From assembly GCF_007625155.1 (NCBI RefSeq), contig NZ_VMNK01000003.1:496001-560000 (forward strand): DNA of 64,000 bases, written 5' to 3'. Positions 1-8,775 of the stretch are shown here, piece after piece. The translations under genes were made by a program, and so were the position numbers. Origin of the DNA: Denitromonas halophila. Lineage in GTDB: Bacteria; Pseudomonadota; Gammaproteobacteria; Burkholderiales; Rhodocyclaceae. Numbering within the stretch: the first letter of the stretch is position 1; each line of letters starts with the position of its first letter. The notes beneath the pieces are model-generated. The model was not told the origin of the DNA. It made no database searches and was given only the letters and a program-made list of their open reading frames with translations.

Positions 1-3000
1 TCCAGCAAATTGGCGGGCAGCACCGCCCCAACTTCGCGCTCGGGGGCGACACGCGGCAGACGCACGACAAAACCGGCGCCCTCGCCAGGCGCGGTGCGCA
101 AACTCACCTGACCGCCGAGCATGCCGGTGATGAAGTTGTAGGCGATATACAGCCCCAGTCCACTGCCGCCCTGGCCCAGCCGGGTGGTGTAGAAGGGGTC
201 GAAAACATGCGCGGCGACCTCAGCGCTCATGCCGCGGCCGTTGTCCTCAAAGCTGAGCACGATCTCGTCGGCGCGCTCCCGCGTGGCGCTCAAGTGCATC
301 TGGCCGCCGGTGGTGTCGTCGAAGGCGTGGATCAGCGCATTGGTCACCAGATTGGCCAGCACCTGCTCCAGCGGCCCGGGGTAGCTGTCCATCCGGATGC
401 CCTCGGGAATATCCACCGTCAGGCGGTGCGGCGACCTGGCCAGGCGCGGCGCGAAGGTCAGCAGGGCTTCATCGACGATGTCGCGCAAATCGAATTCACG
501 CCGCCGCTCGCTGGTCTGATCCACGGCCACCTGCTTGAAGGTGTTGATCTGCCGCGCCGCGCGGTCGATATTGCGTTCGAGCAATTCGGCGGCGGTCTGG
601 CTGGTGCGCATGAACTCATCAAAGCGGGTTCGGGTCAGCCCGCCTTCGGCCGCGTCGCGCTGGCACTCGCGTACCTCGGCATGCAGCGCCGAGGCCACGG
701 TCAGCGCATTGCCCAGCGGTGTGTTCAGCTCATGTGCCACGCCGGCCACCACCGCCCCCAGGGACGCCAGCTTCTCGGACTGCACCAGCTGGCCCATGGC
801 CTGCTCCAGCCGCTCCTTGGCCTGCAGCAACTCCTCGGTGCGCTGCCTGACGCGCGCCTCGAGCGTGGCATTGAGCGCACGAACCTCCTCCTGCACACGG
901 TGTTGTTCGGTGACGTCGACAAGCGAACTGAGCAGCACTTGTTGCTCGTTAAGGACCACCACCCGGCTGGATATCTCGAACATGCCTCGCGTGCCATCGC
1001 CGCGGTGAAATCGTGCTTCAAAACCATCCACCCGGTGCGTCCGTGCAACCAGATCGAGAAACCGCAGCCGTTCCGAGGCGTCCTCCCACAAACCCAGCGA
1101 CACCGTGTCATTGTCAACGGCCCGCATCGCTGGAATAGCCAGCACGCGCTCCCAAGCCGCGTTCACCTGCAGAATCTTCTGCTGCGCCAGAGACACCAGC
1201 GCCAACGCGACCGGGCTCTTGTCAAAGATGGTCGCAAACATCTGCCGGCCGGCATGGAGCTCGGCCTGGGTCAGTTTGAAGCTGGTAATGTCCCGCCCCT
1301 CTGGAATCAGCAGTGTGACTCGACCCATCGCGTCGAACACCGGTTTGAGCGAGAAATCGACGAAATGCGTGCTCCCGTCGGCCGCCGGATGCTCGGTCTC
1401 GAAGCGCTCGAACTGCCCGGCGGCTGCGCGTTTGATGGCCGACACCAGCCGCTGGCGACTCTCGGGCGCCCCCTGCCACCACGGCCCGTCGGCAAAGGGC
1501 CGGCCAATGACCTCGCGGGCCGGCACGCCGGCGAAATCAAGCGAGGTCTGGTTGGCCTCCAGCAAGATGCCGTCGGGCGACAGCAAGCCAATGAACTGGA
1601 AGGTCTGGTTGAAGATCGCGTGGAACTTCTGCTCGCTCTCCGACAGCGCCCGCTCGGCCTCCCGCCGGGCCGTCACGTCCTGCGCAGTGCCCACCACGCG
1701 AACCATCCGGCCACCTTCGTCGCGCTCGGCACGCCCAAGCAAATGCACATCGCGAACACGCCCCGCCGCCTGCACCTGGCACATCACATCGAGCGGCTCA
1801 CCCTTGCGAACCAGGGCCATCAGGGGGCGATGCAAGCGCACCCGGTCGTCGCCGCGCAAACACCGCAAACAGCCCCGCAAGGTGATGCGCTCGCCACGAT
1901 CCGGCGCCCCCAGGAAGCGGGCCATCTCTTCTGACACATCGACTTCTGCGGCGCCAAGCTCCCAGCGCCAGCTGCCGATATGGGCTATGCGCTGCGCTTC
2001 TTCAAGTTCCCGATGCTTGGCTTCGAGCAGGTGCTGGTCGCGCCGCCGCGCCGTCACATCGGTAAACACGGCCACAAAACCGCCCGCCGCCAGCGGCGAG
2101 CTTCGCAACTCCAGGATCGTCCCATCGCGCCGCGCCCACTCCTCGAAATGGCGCTCGAAGCGGCCTGCCCTGGCCATCCGCCGCGCCACCTTGCCCTCGA
2201 CCTCGCCCGGGCCATAGTCACCCCGCGTCGCAAGGTAGCGAAACACCGCCTCGATCGATCGCCCGTCGGTGGCAAACATCGCCGGCGGCAGCCTCAGCAG
2301 ACGCAACCATTCGGCGTTCCAGGTGATCAGCTGCAAGTCCTGATCGACCAGCGCAACGCCGGCCGGAATGTTGTCGATCAGCGTCCGGAAGACCTGGTTG
2401 CGCTCATGCAGAAGCATCTCGGCCTGCTTGCGCTCGGTCACGTCCTGCAAGGTTTCGATGGCGCCGATCACGCGGCCGGACGCATCGCACATCGGCGCGG
2501 CGAGAAAGCTCAACCAGCGGTCTTGCCCCCCCAGACCGGGAAAGAAGCCTTCGGCCGCGAGCGCGCCGGGCACGGTCTCCACGGCAAACACCGCGTCGCC
2601 GTAGTACGTCGTGAGCTCGGCCATGTCTTTCAGGCCAGCCACGAAATGCGCCAGCACCGGGCGGTCTTCCCCGTAAAACGGCACCCCCGGCGACGCGCTG
2701 CCGATCATGGCCTCGGCACCGACCCCCATCACCAGCTCGCAGCCGCGGTTCCAGGCCACCACCACACCGCGCTCATCCAGAGCAAACACCGGCACCGGAC
2801 TGCCCGCCAGAATCGCCGCCAGGCGCTGCTCGCTGGCTCGCAGTGCGCGTTCGGCCACATGCCGCTGAGTGTCGTCGCGGGCCAAGCCGCGATAGCCCAC
2901 GAACACGCCCGATTCGTCGAACACCGGGTAGCCGCTCACCACCAGCCAGCGCTGGCCCATGCCGGGCACCTCGACCCCGTACTCGAAGTCAAAGAACGCT

Positions 3001-3308
3001 TCGTGCCGCTCGCAACACGCGCGGTGGGCCGCCATGTCGGCCTCGAACACCTCGTGGCCGGGCAGCTCCCAGCGGCACTTGCCGCGCAGGGCATCGAGTA
3101 CCAGATGATGGCGCGCCAGGGTGGCGCCTTCAAAGCCGGTGAAGCGAAACGCCGCGTCCTGCGTCCAGTGCCAGTCCGACCCAAAACGATTCATCACCGT
3201 CTGCTGCGCGGTCGCCGCCGACAAGGCGCGGCGCAGCACGCGCAGGCGCCACACGGCCCAGGCCAGCGCCGACAGCGCGCCAATACACAACACGATGAGA
3301 TATTGCAT
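1..3308 (-). CDS. Multi-PAS sensor histidine kinase (3' end cut by window edge)
   Basis: The minus frame is open from an ATG at 3308 to the window edge, at least 1102 residues, so no stop is seen. The ATG follows a GGGAG ribosome site. Residues 1-22 form one hydrophobic helix. About six PAS-type modules follow, starting near residues 45, 160, 305, 430, 560 and 690, and several linkers carry the usual DVT(E/A)R signature. A coiled stretch at about 806-840 leads into a HisKA helix with the H-box VAHELNTPLG, so the phospho-acceptor is His859. A HATPase domain follows with an N-box near 980 and DNGRGM near 1020. No receiver domain is visible before the edge. The short membrane anchor suggests the PAS domains sense cytoplasmic signals. 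The ligand is unknown. The large plus-strand open frames here are shadows. Confidence 0.9.
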   Translation of the reverse strand, partial: MQYLIVLCIGALSALAWAVWRLRVLRRALSAATAQQTVMNRFGSDWHWTQDAAFRFTGFEGATLARHHLVLDALRGKCRWELPGHEVFEADMAAHRACCERHEAFFDFEYGVEVPGMGQRWLVVSGYPVFDESGVFVGYRGLARDDTQRHVAERALRASEQRLAAILAGSPVPVFALDERGVVVAWNRGCELVMGVGAEAMIGSASPGVPFYGEDRPVLAHFVAGLKDMAELTTYYGDAVFAVETVPGALAAEGFFPGLGGQDRWLSFLAAPMCDASGRVIGAIETLQDVTERKQAEMLLHERNQVFRTLIDNIPAGVALVDQDLQLITWNAEWLRLLRLPPAMFATDGRSIEAVFRYLATRGDYGPGEVEGKVARRMARAGRFERHFEEWARRDGTILELRSSPLAAGGFVAVFTDVTARRRDQHLLEAKHRELEEAQRIAHIGSWRWELGAAEVDVSEEMARFLGAPDRGERITLRGCLRCLRGDDRVRLHRPLMALVRKGEPLDVMCQVQAAGRVRDVHLLGRAERDEGGRMVRVVGTAQDVTARREAERALSESEQKFHAIFNQTFQFIGLLSPDGILLEANQTSLDFAGVPAREVIGRPFADGPWWQGAPESRQRLVSAIKRAAAGQFERFETEHPAADGSTHFVDFSLKPVFDAMGRVTLLIPEGRDITSFKLTQAELHAGRQMFATIFDKSPVALALVSLAQQKILQVNAAWERVLAIPAMRAVDNDTVSLGLWEDASERLRFLDLVARTHRVDGFEARFHRGDGTRGMFEISSRVVVLNEQQVLLSSLVDVTEQHRVQEEVRALNATLEARVRQRTEELLQAKERLEQAMGQLVQSEKLASLGAVVAGVAHELNTPLGNALTVASALHAEVRECQRDAAEGGLTRTRFDEFMRTSQTAAELLERNIDRAARQINTFKQVAVDQTSERRREFDLRDIVDEALLTFAPRLARSPHRLTVDIPEGIRMDSYPGPLEQVLANLVTNALIHAFDDTTGGQMHLSATRERADEIVLSFEDNGRGMSAEVAAHVFDPFYTTRLGQGGSGLGLYIAYNFITGMLGGQVSLRTAPGEGAGFVVRLPRVAPEREVGAVLPANLL

Positions 3309-3487
3309 CTTCACTCCCGCCAAGCGTCGCGCCATCGACGCCGCGGCCGGTTAACGGCAGCGACACGGGTCAGCTTGAACCCTGCTGCAACGCAGCTTGC
3401 GCCCGGCCCCGCCGGCCATGACAATCAGCGGGACCCGGCGCCCCGGCCACAAGCCGCACCGCGCCCACCGCCCCCCGGAGATCCCGC
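3309..3487. promoter_or_regulatory. Divergent intergenic region, sensor kinase / ilvA
   Basis: This 179-bp spacer separates the leftward sensor kinase from the rightward threonine ammonia-lyase, so it must hold both promoters. Only the ribosome sites are clear: GGGAG before 3308 on the minus strand and GGAG seven bases before the ATG at 3488 on the plus strand. No operator stands out. Confidence 0.4.
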
Positions 3488-4765
3488 ATGCCATCGCCCC
3501 TGCCGCTCGACCTGAGTGCACTCATCGCCGCTCGCCAGCGCATCGAAGACGCCATCATCCGCACCGTCCAGTGGCATAACGACCCCCTCTCCGAGGCCGT
3601 CGGTGTGCCACTGCAGCTCAAACTCGAAAACCTCCAGCGCACCGGTTCCTTCAAACTGCGCGGCGCCACCCACAAGATCGACCGCCTGCTGGCCAGCGGC
3701 GAGCGCCCGGCCGGCGTGATTGCCGCCTCGGCCGGCAACCATGCGCAGGGCGTGGCCCGCGCCGCCGCGCTGGCCGGGCTGAAAGCGGTGGTAGTGATGC
3801 CGGGCACCGCGCCGCTCACCAAGATCCAGGCCTGCCGCGCGCTCGGCGCCGAGGTGGTGCTCGAAGGCGACACCCTGGAGCAGGCCGCCGACGAAGCGCG
3901 CCGGCGCGCCACCGCCGAGCACCTCGCCTTCCTCCACCCCTACGACGACTGGGACGTGATCGCCGGCCAGGCCAGCTGCGGCCTCGAGATGCTTGAAGAC
4001 GCGCCCGACATGACTGTGGCTGTGGTGCCGCTGGGCGGCGGCGGGCTGATCGCCGGCATCGCGCTGGCGCTCAAACTACAACGGCCCGACATCCGGGTGA
4101 TCGGCGTGCAGACCGAAACCGTCGCGCCTTACCGCAATTTCCTGGTCGACGGCACGCTCGAAACCGTGCCGCCCGGCGCCCACACCATCGCCGACGGCAT
4201 CAAGGTGAAACGCCCCGGCGAGCGTAACCGACAAGTCATCGCCGCGCTGGTCGATGAGATCGTCACGGTCGACGACAATGCCATCGCCGAAGCCATCGTC
4301 ACCCTGGTCGAGCGTACCCGCACCATGGGCGAGGGCGCCGGCGTGGTTGGCCTGGCCGCGCTGATGCAGAGCAAGATCCGCCTCGCGCCAAGCGACCGCG
4401 TGGTCTGCGTGATCTCGGGCGGCAATGTCGACATGACCCTGGTCGGGCGCTCCATCGACTATGGCCTGGCCTCCAGCGGCCGGCTGATGAGCGTGGCGGT
4501 GACCACCTCCGACGCACCCGGCCAGCTGCTGACCATGATCCAGCGGGTCGCCGCGCTGGGCATCAATATCCGCCATGTCGAACACCGCCGCGGCGAACTG
4601 CATGTGCCGGTCGGCATGACCGAGGTGATCTTGCAGATGGAAACGCGCGACTTCGAGCACCAGTGCGAACTGCTCGCCGACTTCACCCACCAGGGGCTCA
4701 GCGCGCGCAACCTGCTGCAACTCCCGGGAAGCGCATGCGATATGCTTCGCGCTTCATCGCCCTGA
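3488..4765 (+). CDS. ilvA: Threonine ammonia-lyase (threonine dehydratase)
   Basis: A PLP enzyme that deaminates threonine to 2-oxobutyrate, the first step of isoleucine synthesis or of threonine breakdown. It has 425 residues. The PLP lysine lies in the motif SFKLRGA (Lys56), followed by SAGNHAQG, which binds the substrate carboxylate, and by the glycine-rich PLGGGGLIAG phosphate loop near residue 180. Residues of about 330-410 form a single ACT-like C-terminal module. This fits the shorter ilvA/tdcB class rather than the E. coli IlvA with two regulatory modules. The start is supported by GGAG seven bases upstream. A small unknown gene begins 9 bp downstream. Biosynthetic and catabolic roles cannot be told apart from sequence alone. 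Confidence 0.93.
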   Translation: MPSPLPLDLSALIAARQRIEDAIIRTVQWHNDPLSEAVGVPLQLKLENLQRTGSFKLRGATHKIDRLLASGERPAGVIAASAGNHAQGVARAAALAGLKAVVVMPGTAPLTKIQACRALGAEVVLEGDTLEQAADEARRRATAEHLAFLHPYDDWDVIAGQASCGLEMLEDAPDMTVAVVPLGGGGLIAGIALALKLQRPDIRVIGVQTETVAPYRNFLVDGTLETVPPGAHTIADGIKVKRPGERNRQVIAALVDEIVTVDDNAIAEAIVTLVERTRTMGEGAGVVGLAALMQSKIRLAPSDRVVCVISGGNVDMTLVGRSIDYGLASSGRLMSVAVTTSDAPGQLLTMIQRVAALGINIRHVEHRRGELHVPVGMTEVILQMETRDFEHQCELLADFTHQGLSARNLLQLPGSACDMLRASSP

Positions 4766-4774
4766 CGAGCCGTC

Positions 4775-5194
4775 ATGCCCTTTCCCGCCCATGGTGAATT
4801 CTCGCTGCGCGTTGACGGCCGGCTGCTGATTGCCGAGCTGACCGGCCCCTGGAATATCGAGTTGGTCGACCGCTACCGCATCGAAGTCGCGCCGTTCATA
4901 AAACAGCTCGCACCCGACGGCCCCTGGGGCCAGATCGCGATCTGCCACCGAAGCGTGCTGGCGCCACGAGACGCGCTGCAAGCGCTGGCCGATGGCGCGC
5001 GGGTGCTGGCCGGGCAGTATCATCGCGTGGCGATGGCCTATGTCTTGCCGCCCGAAGTCGAAGGCCACGGCATCATGGAAAGTGTGTTTGCGCGAATGTA
5101 CGCCGGATTCCAAGCGGTCGAGTGTTTCGAGACACTGGCGTCGGCACGCGACTGGACGCTGGCGCAGATCGACGCCGCGAGCATGACACCCTGA
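4775..5194 (+). CDS. Conserved hypothetical protein, STAS/SpoIIAA-like
   Basis: A 139-residue soluble protein with no signal peptide or membrane segment. The pattern of an N-terminal strand pair (GEFSLRVDGRLLIAELTGPWN), alternating helices and a YVLPPEV strand recalls the STAS/SpoIIAA-like fold. That is a fold-level impression only, and no catalytic motif is present. It starts 9 bp after ilvA on the same strand and is probably cotranscribed with it. Only a weak ribosome site precedes the ATG. Function unknown. Confidence 0.6.
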   Translation: MPFPAHGEFSLRVDGRLLIAELTGPWNIELVDRYRIEVAPFIKQLAPDGPWGQIAICHRSVLAPRDALQALADGARVLAGQYHRVAMAYVLPPEVEGHGIMESVFARMYAGFQAVECFETLASARDWTLAQIDAASMTP

Positions 5195-5200
5195 ATCCGC

Positions 5201-5557
5201 TTAGCGAATCGTCACCGACACGCCGGCCTCGCCCCAGCCATGCACAAGATCATGCGCCAGCACGCGCACACGACTGACCCCGGCCGGAATCTTTACGCCT
5301 CCGAGCGAACGCGTGAACGGCTGCTCGTTTTCATGCGGATGCAGCAACACCCGCCGGCCGAGCACCGCGCCATCCGGCCCGCGCACTTCCCATGCATCAG
5401 CGTAGTGGTCCCAGCCGGTATCGGCATGGCGCACCGTCACGGAAAAACCGCACACCCGGCTGGCATCGCAATCGGCCACCGCGTCCAGCACCTCGGCCTC
5501 GCCCGCCCAGGCCCACGCCGGCAGACACAGCAGCACCGCGCCCAGCGCGCGCCACAT
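5201..5557 (-). CDS. Small exported hypothetical protein
   Basis: A 118-residue protein with a clear signal peptide (hydrophobic core LGAVLLCLPAWAWA, likely cut after AWA). The mature part has two cysteines close together (VADCDASRVCGF) that could form a periplasmic disulfide, and a beta-rich body. No known catalytic motif. Its ATG overlaps the stop of the upstream thioesterase by one base (TGATG), so the two are translationally coupled in one leftward operon. Convergent with the STAS-like gene, only 6 bp away. Function unknown. Confidence 0.65.
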   Translation of the reverse strand: MWRALGAVLLCLPAWAWAGEAEVLDAVADCDASRVCGFSVTVRHADTGWDHYADAWEVRGPDGAVLGRRVLLHPHENEQPFTRSLGGVKIPAGVSRVRVLAHDLVHGWGEAGVSVTIR

Positions 5558-5994
5558 CAGGTCACCGCCTGCGGGGCGAAGCGCGCGGCAAAGCCCTCGG
5601 GCACGCGCGTCACCTTGCTCGCGGCGTAATCAAAAAAGAGGATGCCCGTCTTGCCACGCGCCACTTCGCGCCCCGACTCGGCCTCGGTCATCTGCCACAC
5701 CAGGTCGCAACCGTATTTGTTGAAGTCACAGGCCGCCACGGTCACCCGCATCACCTCGCCATGGTGGGCCTCGGAGCGGTACTGCAAGGCCGCGTCGCAC
5801 ACAATGATGCCGACGCCCTCCACATTCAGCTCGGTGTAACCCATCGATTTCAAGAAACGCAGCCGCGCCTCCGACACCACCGTCAGCAGCATCGCGTTGT
5901 CGAGATGGTTGCCGTAATTGATGTGGCTGAGATAGAGCGTGATGTCGGTCGAAAAATCGAAGCGGTCGGGCAGATCGATCTGAATGCGGGCCAT
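5557..5994 (-). CDS. Acyl-CoA thioesterase, 4HBT hotdog family
   Basis: A 145-residue single-hotdog protein of the YbgC/4-hydroxybenzoyl-CoA thioesterase kind, which hydrolyses acyl-CoA thioesters in the cytoplasm. Family signs are a leading strand with a (D/N)YG-type turn (SHINYGNHLDNAMLLTVV), the central helix (EARLRFLKSMGY) and a strand pair with ARGKTGILFFD. The usual catalytic Asp position of YbgC reads INYGNH here, as in a sub-group of marine and soil thioesterases, so substrate preference cannot be given. I chose the ATG at 5994 because the protein then begins at the conserved fold. An in-frame ATG at 6042 would add 16 unrelated residues and overlap the divergent PACE gene. Confidence 0.75.
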   Translation of the reverse strand: MARIQIDLPDRFDFSTDITLYLSHINYGNHLDNAMLLTVVSEARLRFLKSMGYTELNVEGVGIIVCDAALQYRSEAHHGEVMRVTVAACDFNKYGCDLVWQMTEAESGREVARGKTGILFFDYAASKVTRVPEGFAARFAPQAVT

Positions 5995-6029
5995 GGTGGT
6001 TGCGCTGCAGTGATTGACGGAAGCCCTGA

Positions 6030-6557
6030 TTGAACCACACATCAGCGCGCGCCGATTTGCATCCGGCCGCCGGGCTGACTATCGTGCCGGTTTTGACACC
6101 GACTGCCGACGTGACACACAAGGCTCCCCCGCTGCGCCGCTTCTGGGACCGCGCCCGCCAGATCGCCTTGTTCGAGGCCGGCGGCCTGCTGCTCATCACC
6201 CCGCCCTTTGCCTGGGCCAGCGGCGTGCCCATTGCCGACTCGCTGGGCATGCTCGCGCTCATCGCCCTCATCGCCGCGCTGTGGAATGCCGCCTACAACA
6301 TCGGCTTCGACTGGGTCGAGGGCCGCCGCACCGGTCGCACCGCCGACCGCCGCCCCTGGCCGCTGCGCGTCGCGCATGCCTTCGGCTTCGAAACCGGGCT
6401 GCTGATCATGACGCTGCCCATCGTCATGGCCTGGACCGGCATGGACTGGCTCACCGCGCTCATCGCCGATCTGGCCCTCGCCGTGGCCTACACGGTGTAC
6501 GCCTTCATCTTCAATCTGGCCTACGATCGGCTTTTCCCCATCCGCGCCACCGAATGA
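6030..6557 (+). CDS. PACE-family proton-coupled biocide efflux protein
   Basis: An inner-membrane protein of 175 residues with four hydrophobic helices arranged as two bacterial-transmembrane-pair (BTP) repeats. The PACE signatures are present: the helix-1 acidic site in [10 protein letters not shown], the [13 protein letters not shown] motif ending helix 2, and the matching second repeat ([12 protein letters not shown] and [17 protein letters not shown]). Family members such as AceI export chlorhexidine and short diamines. The natural substrate here is not known. The true start may be the GTG at 6111, which would remove a non-conserved 27-residue leader. Its stop overlaps the ATG of murB (ATGA), so it shares a transcript with that gene. 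Confidence 0.85.
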   Translation: MNHTSARADLHPAAGLTIVPVLTPTADVTHKAPPLRRFWDRARQIALFEAGGLLLITPPFAWASGVPIADSLGMLALIALIAALWNAAYNIGFDWVEGRRTGRTADRRPWPLRVAHAFGFETGLLIMTLPIVMAWTGMDWLTALIADLALAVAYTVYAFIFNLAYDRLFPIRATE

Positions 6558-7570
6558 CGCCCGAACAGACTCACGTCCCGCTCGACGCCTTCAACACCTT
6601 CGGCCTGCCCGCCACCGCCGCGCGCTATCGGCGCATCGACACTGTCGAGCAGCTCGTCGCACTGGCCCGCGACGGCGCCCTGCGCGGCCCGCGCCTGGTG
6701 CTCGGCGGCGGCAGTAATGTGGTGTTCACCGGCAATGTCGACGCCCTGGTGCTGCATGTGGCGCTGCGCGGTCGCGAACGCCTGGCCGACGCCGACGACG
6801 CCTGGCGTGTCGCCGCGGCCGGCGGCGAGCCCTGGCACGACTTCGTGCGCTGGACGCTGGACGAAAACCTGCCTGGCCTGGAAAACCTCTCGCTCATCCC
6901 CGGCACCGTCGGCGCCGCCCCCATCCAGAACATCGGCGCCTACGGCCTGGAAATGGCCGAACGCTTCGAGTCGCTCGACGCAGTCAATCTCGATACGGGC
7001 GAGCTTCGCCAGTTCAGCGCCGCCGACTGCCGCTTCGGCTACCGCGACAGCGTGTTCAAACAAACCGAGGCCGGCCGCTGGCTGATCACCCGCGTCATCT
7101 TCCGCCTGCCCCGCCCCTGGCCGCCGCTCACCGGCTATGCCGACCTGCAGCGCCATCTGGCCGAGCAAGGCATCGTCACGCCCACCGCACGGCAGATCTC
7201 CGACGCCGTCATCGCCGTGCGCCAGGCCAAACTGCCCGACCCCGCCGTGCTCGGCAACGCCGGCAGCTTCTTCAAGAACCCCATCGTCGACACCGCCACC
7301 GCCGAGCGCCTGCTCGCGAAACACCCCGGCGCACCGCACTACCCCCAGGCCGACGGCCGCATCAAACTCGCCGCCGGCTGGCTCATCGACCAATGCGGCT
7401 GGAAGGGCAAACGCCTCGGCCCGGTCGGCTGCCACGCCCGACAGGCGCTTGTCATCGTCAATCATGGCGGGGCCACTGGCGCCGATGTACGCCAACTGGC
7501 CGACGCCATCGCCGCCGATGTGCATAGCCGATTTGGTATCACGCTCGAGGCCGAACCCAGCTTTGTGTAG
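6554..7570 (+). CDS. murB: UDP-N-acetylmuramate dehydrogenase
   Basis: A cytoplasmic FAD enzyme that reduces UDP-GlcNAc-enolpyruvate with NADPH in peptidoglycan precursor synthesis. It has 338 residues. The FAD-binding segment [12 protein letters not shown], the PIQNIGAYG motif, GYRDSVFK (active-site Arg region) and [10 protein letters not shown] with the proton-donor Ser238 are all present. The tail ends LEAEPSFV and carries the conserved Glu. These and the length fit the E. coli-type (type I) MurB. The ATG overlaps the PACE stop by four bases. The open frame extends upstream to 6014, but that part is a shadow of the PACE gene. The TAG stop lies inside the left arm of a palindromic repeat, so the last residues border an inserted element. 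Confidence 0.95.
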   Translation: MTPEQTHVPLDAFNTFGLPATAARYRRIDTVEQLVALARDGALRGPRLVLGGGSNVVFTGNVDALVLHVALRGRERLADADDAWRVAAAGGEPWHDFVRWTLDENLPGLENLSLIPGTVGAAPIQNIGAYGLEMAERFESLDAVNLDTGELRQFSAADCRFGYRDSVFKQTEAGRWLITRVIFRLPRPWPPLTGYADLQRHLAEQGIVTPTARQISDAVIAVRQAKLPDPAVLGNAGSFFKNPIVDTATAERLLAKHPGAPHYPQADGRIKLAAGWLIDQCGWKGKRLGPVGCHARQALVIVNHGGATGADVRQLADAIAADVHSRFGITLEAEPSFV

Positions 7571-7660
7571 GTTGGGTTGAGCGTAAGCGAAGCCCAACAT
7601 ACGATGTGCCATGACGCGCCGACGGTGTGTTGGGCTTCGCTTACGCTCAACCCAACCTAC
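7567..7660. repeat. REP-like palindrome, perfect 33-bp inverted repeat
   Basis: Arms 7567-7599 and 7628-7660 are perfect reverse complements around a 28-nt loop. The arms start GTAGGTTGGGTTGAGCG and contain GCGAAGCCCAAC. The first four bases GTAG include the TAG stop of murB. Similar GTAGGTTGGG...CCCAACCTAC palindromes are, to my knowledge, dispersed in many proteobacterial genomes. The element could act as a terminator or mRNA-stabilising hairpin for murB. Confidence 0.9.
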
Positions 7661-7836
7661 CCCCGTCATGCGGCGTGATCGGTTGGGCAGTGCCGCCCAC
7701 CATCGTGCCTCACGACAAACGCCGCTCGGTGGGCACCAAAGCTGACCACCCTGCGACGGCGGTATTGCCGCGGCTCAGAGCACGAGTCCGCGCACCTCCC
7801 GTAGGGTCGCCGGAGAGCCACTCAACCGATACCGCA
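7661..7836. other. Intergenic sequence after the palindrome, possibly a decayed repeat
   Basis: This 176-bp stretch between the repeat and the pirin gene holds no gene. It contains loosely complementary GGTTGGGCAGTGCC and GGTGGGCACC segments that look like a worn copy of a second palindromic repeat. The match is too poor to call. Confidence 0.3.
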
Positions 7837-8541
7837 CTACGCCGCCATATCAAACACCAGCAACTCCGCGCCATCGCCCCCGGTGAGACGCAACTGCGTC
7901 TCGTCGCTCAGGGCCACGCCATCGCCTTCGGCCAGCGCCACGCCATTGAGCATCACCGACCCGCGGGCGACCTGCACCCAACCCAGCCGGCCCGGCGCGA
8001 GCGCGAGGTCCGCCTGATCGGCTCCGTCGAGCGTCGCTGCGTAAAGGTCGACATCCCGGCCGATGTGCACCGAGCCGTCCCGACCATCACCGCTGGCGAT
8101 CAGGCGCAGGCCGTTGTTCACCGGCAGAGCGTCGATGCGCTGCTGACCGTAGCCCGGCGCGGTGCCACGCTGGGCCGGCAAAATCCAGATCTGCAACAAG
8201 CGCAGCGGCTCGCTCTCGGAGGGGTTGAACTCGCTGTGGCGAATGCCGGTGCCGGCGCGCATGTACTGGATCTCGCCAGGGCGGATGGTCGAGCCGTTGC
8301 CCAGGCTGTCCTTGTGCGCCAGCGCGCCGTCGATCACATAGGTCAGGATCTCCATGTCGGCATGCGGGTGGGTAGGGAAGCCGCCGCCCGGCGCGATGCG
8401 GTCGTCGTTGATCACCCGCAGCGGACCAAAGCCCATATGCGCCGGGTCGTGGTACTCGCCAAAGGAGAAGGTGTGCCGTGCATTGAGCCAGCCAAAGTTG
8501 GCGTGACCGCGCGCGTCGGCCTTGCGAATCGTCATGCTCAT
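7837..8541 (-). CDS. Pirin family protein (YhaK-like bicupin)
   Basis: A cytoplasmic double-cupin protein of 234 residues. The N-terminal cupin has the pirin metal site: HPHADMEILTYV with His58 and His60, and RHSEF with His102 and Glu104. Characterised bacterial pirins of this length (YhaK, YhhW) bind Fe or another metal, and some show quercetin 2,3-dioxygenase activity. The real physiological role is unsettled. The ATG at 8541 has AGGAGC at a good distance; a second in-frame ATG lies two codons later. Convergent with murB and the repeat, divergent from the aminotransferase. Confidence 0.88.
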   Translation of the reverse strand: MSMTIRKADARGHANFGWLNARHTFSFGEYHDPAHMGFGPLRVINDDRIAPGGGFPTHPHADMEILTYVIDGALAHKDSLGNGSTIRPGEIQYMRAGTGIRHSEFNPSESEPLRLLQIWILPAQRGTAPGYGQQRIDALPVNNGLRLIASGDGRDGSVHIGRDVDLYAATLDGADQADLALAPGRLGWVQVARGSVMLNGVALAEGDGVALSDETQLRLTGGDGAELLVFDMAA

Positions 8542-8775
8542 GTTCGTGCTCCTGAAAGAATTGCGATGGGTTCATGATGCGTCCGACAACAATCAAAGAC
8601 AATCCGCTGAATCGATGAATAACTGTTCGCCAATTCGCAACAATAAGTGCCGCCGCGTGCCGCGACCGTCCATGCAGCCCGCTGGCTTGGAGCCCAAAGC
8701 AAACAGTGGCATCCTCTGGGTTTGCCGGCGGCCCTTGGGGTCGCCTTTTTCCCGAATTTGCAACCGGAGCAAACC
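8542..8775. promoter_or_regulatory. Divergent intergenic region, pirin / aminotransferase
   Basis: A 234-bp spacer between two divergent genes, so promoters for both are expected. It is locally richer in A and T around 8570-8640 than its surroundings. I see no confident -35/-10 pair and no palindrome. Confidence 0.35.

Noticed and set aside
207-1934. 575-codon plus-strand open frame
   Set aside because: Antisense shadow of the sensor kinase; His/Gln/Arg-rich translation with no family pattern, while the minus strand shows clear PAS, HisKA and HATPase motifs.
7661-7836. A third palindromic repeat
   Set aside because: The complementary segments are short and broken; cannot be told from chance in GC-rich DNA.
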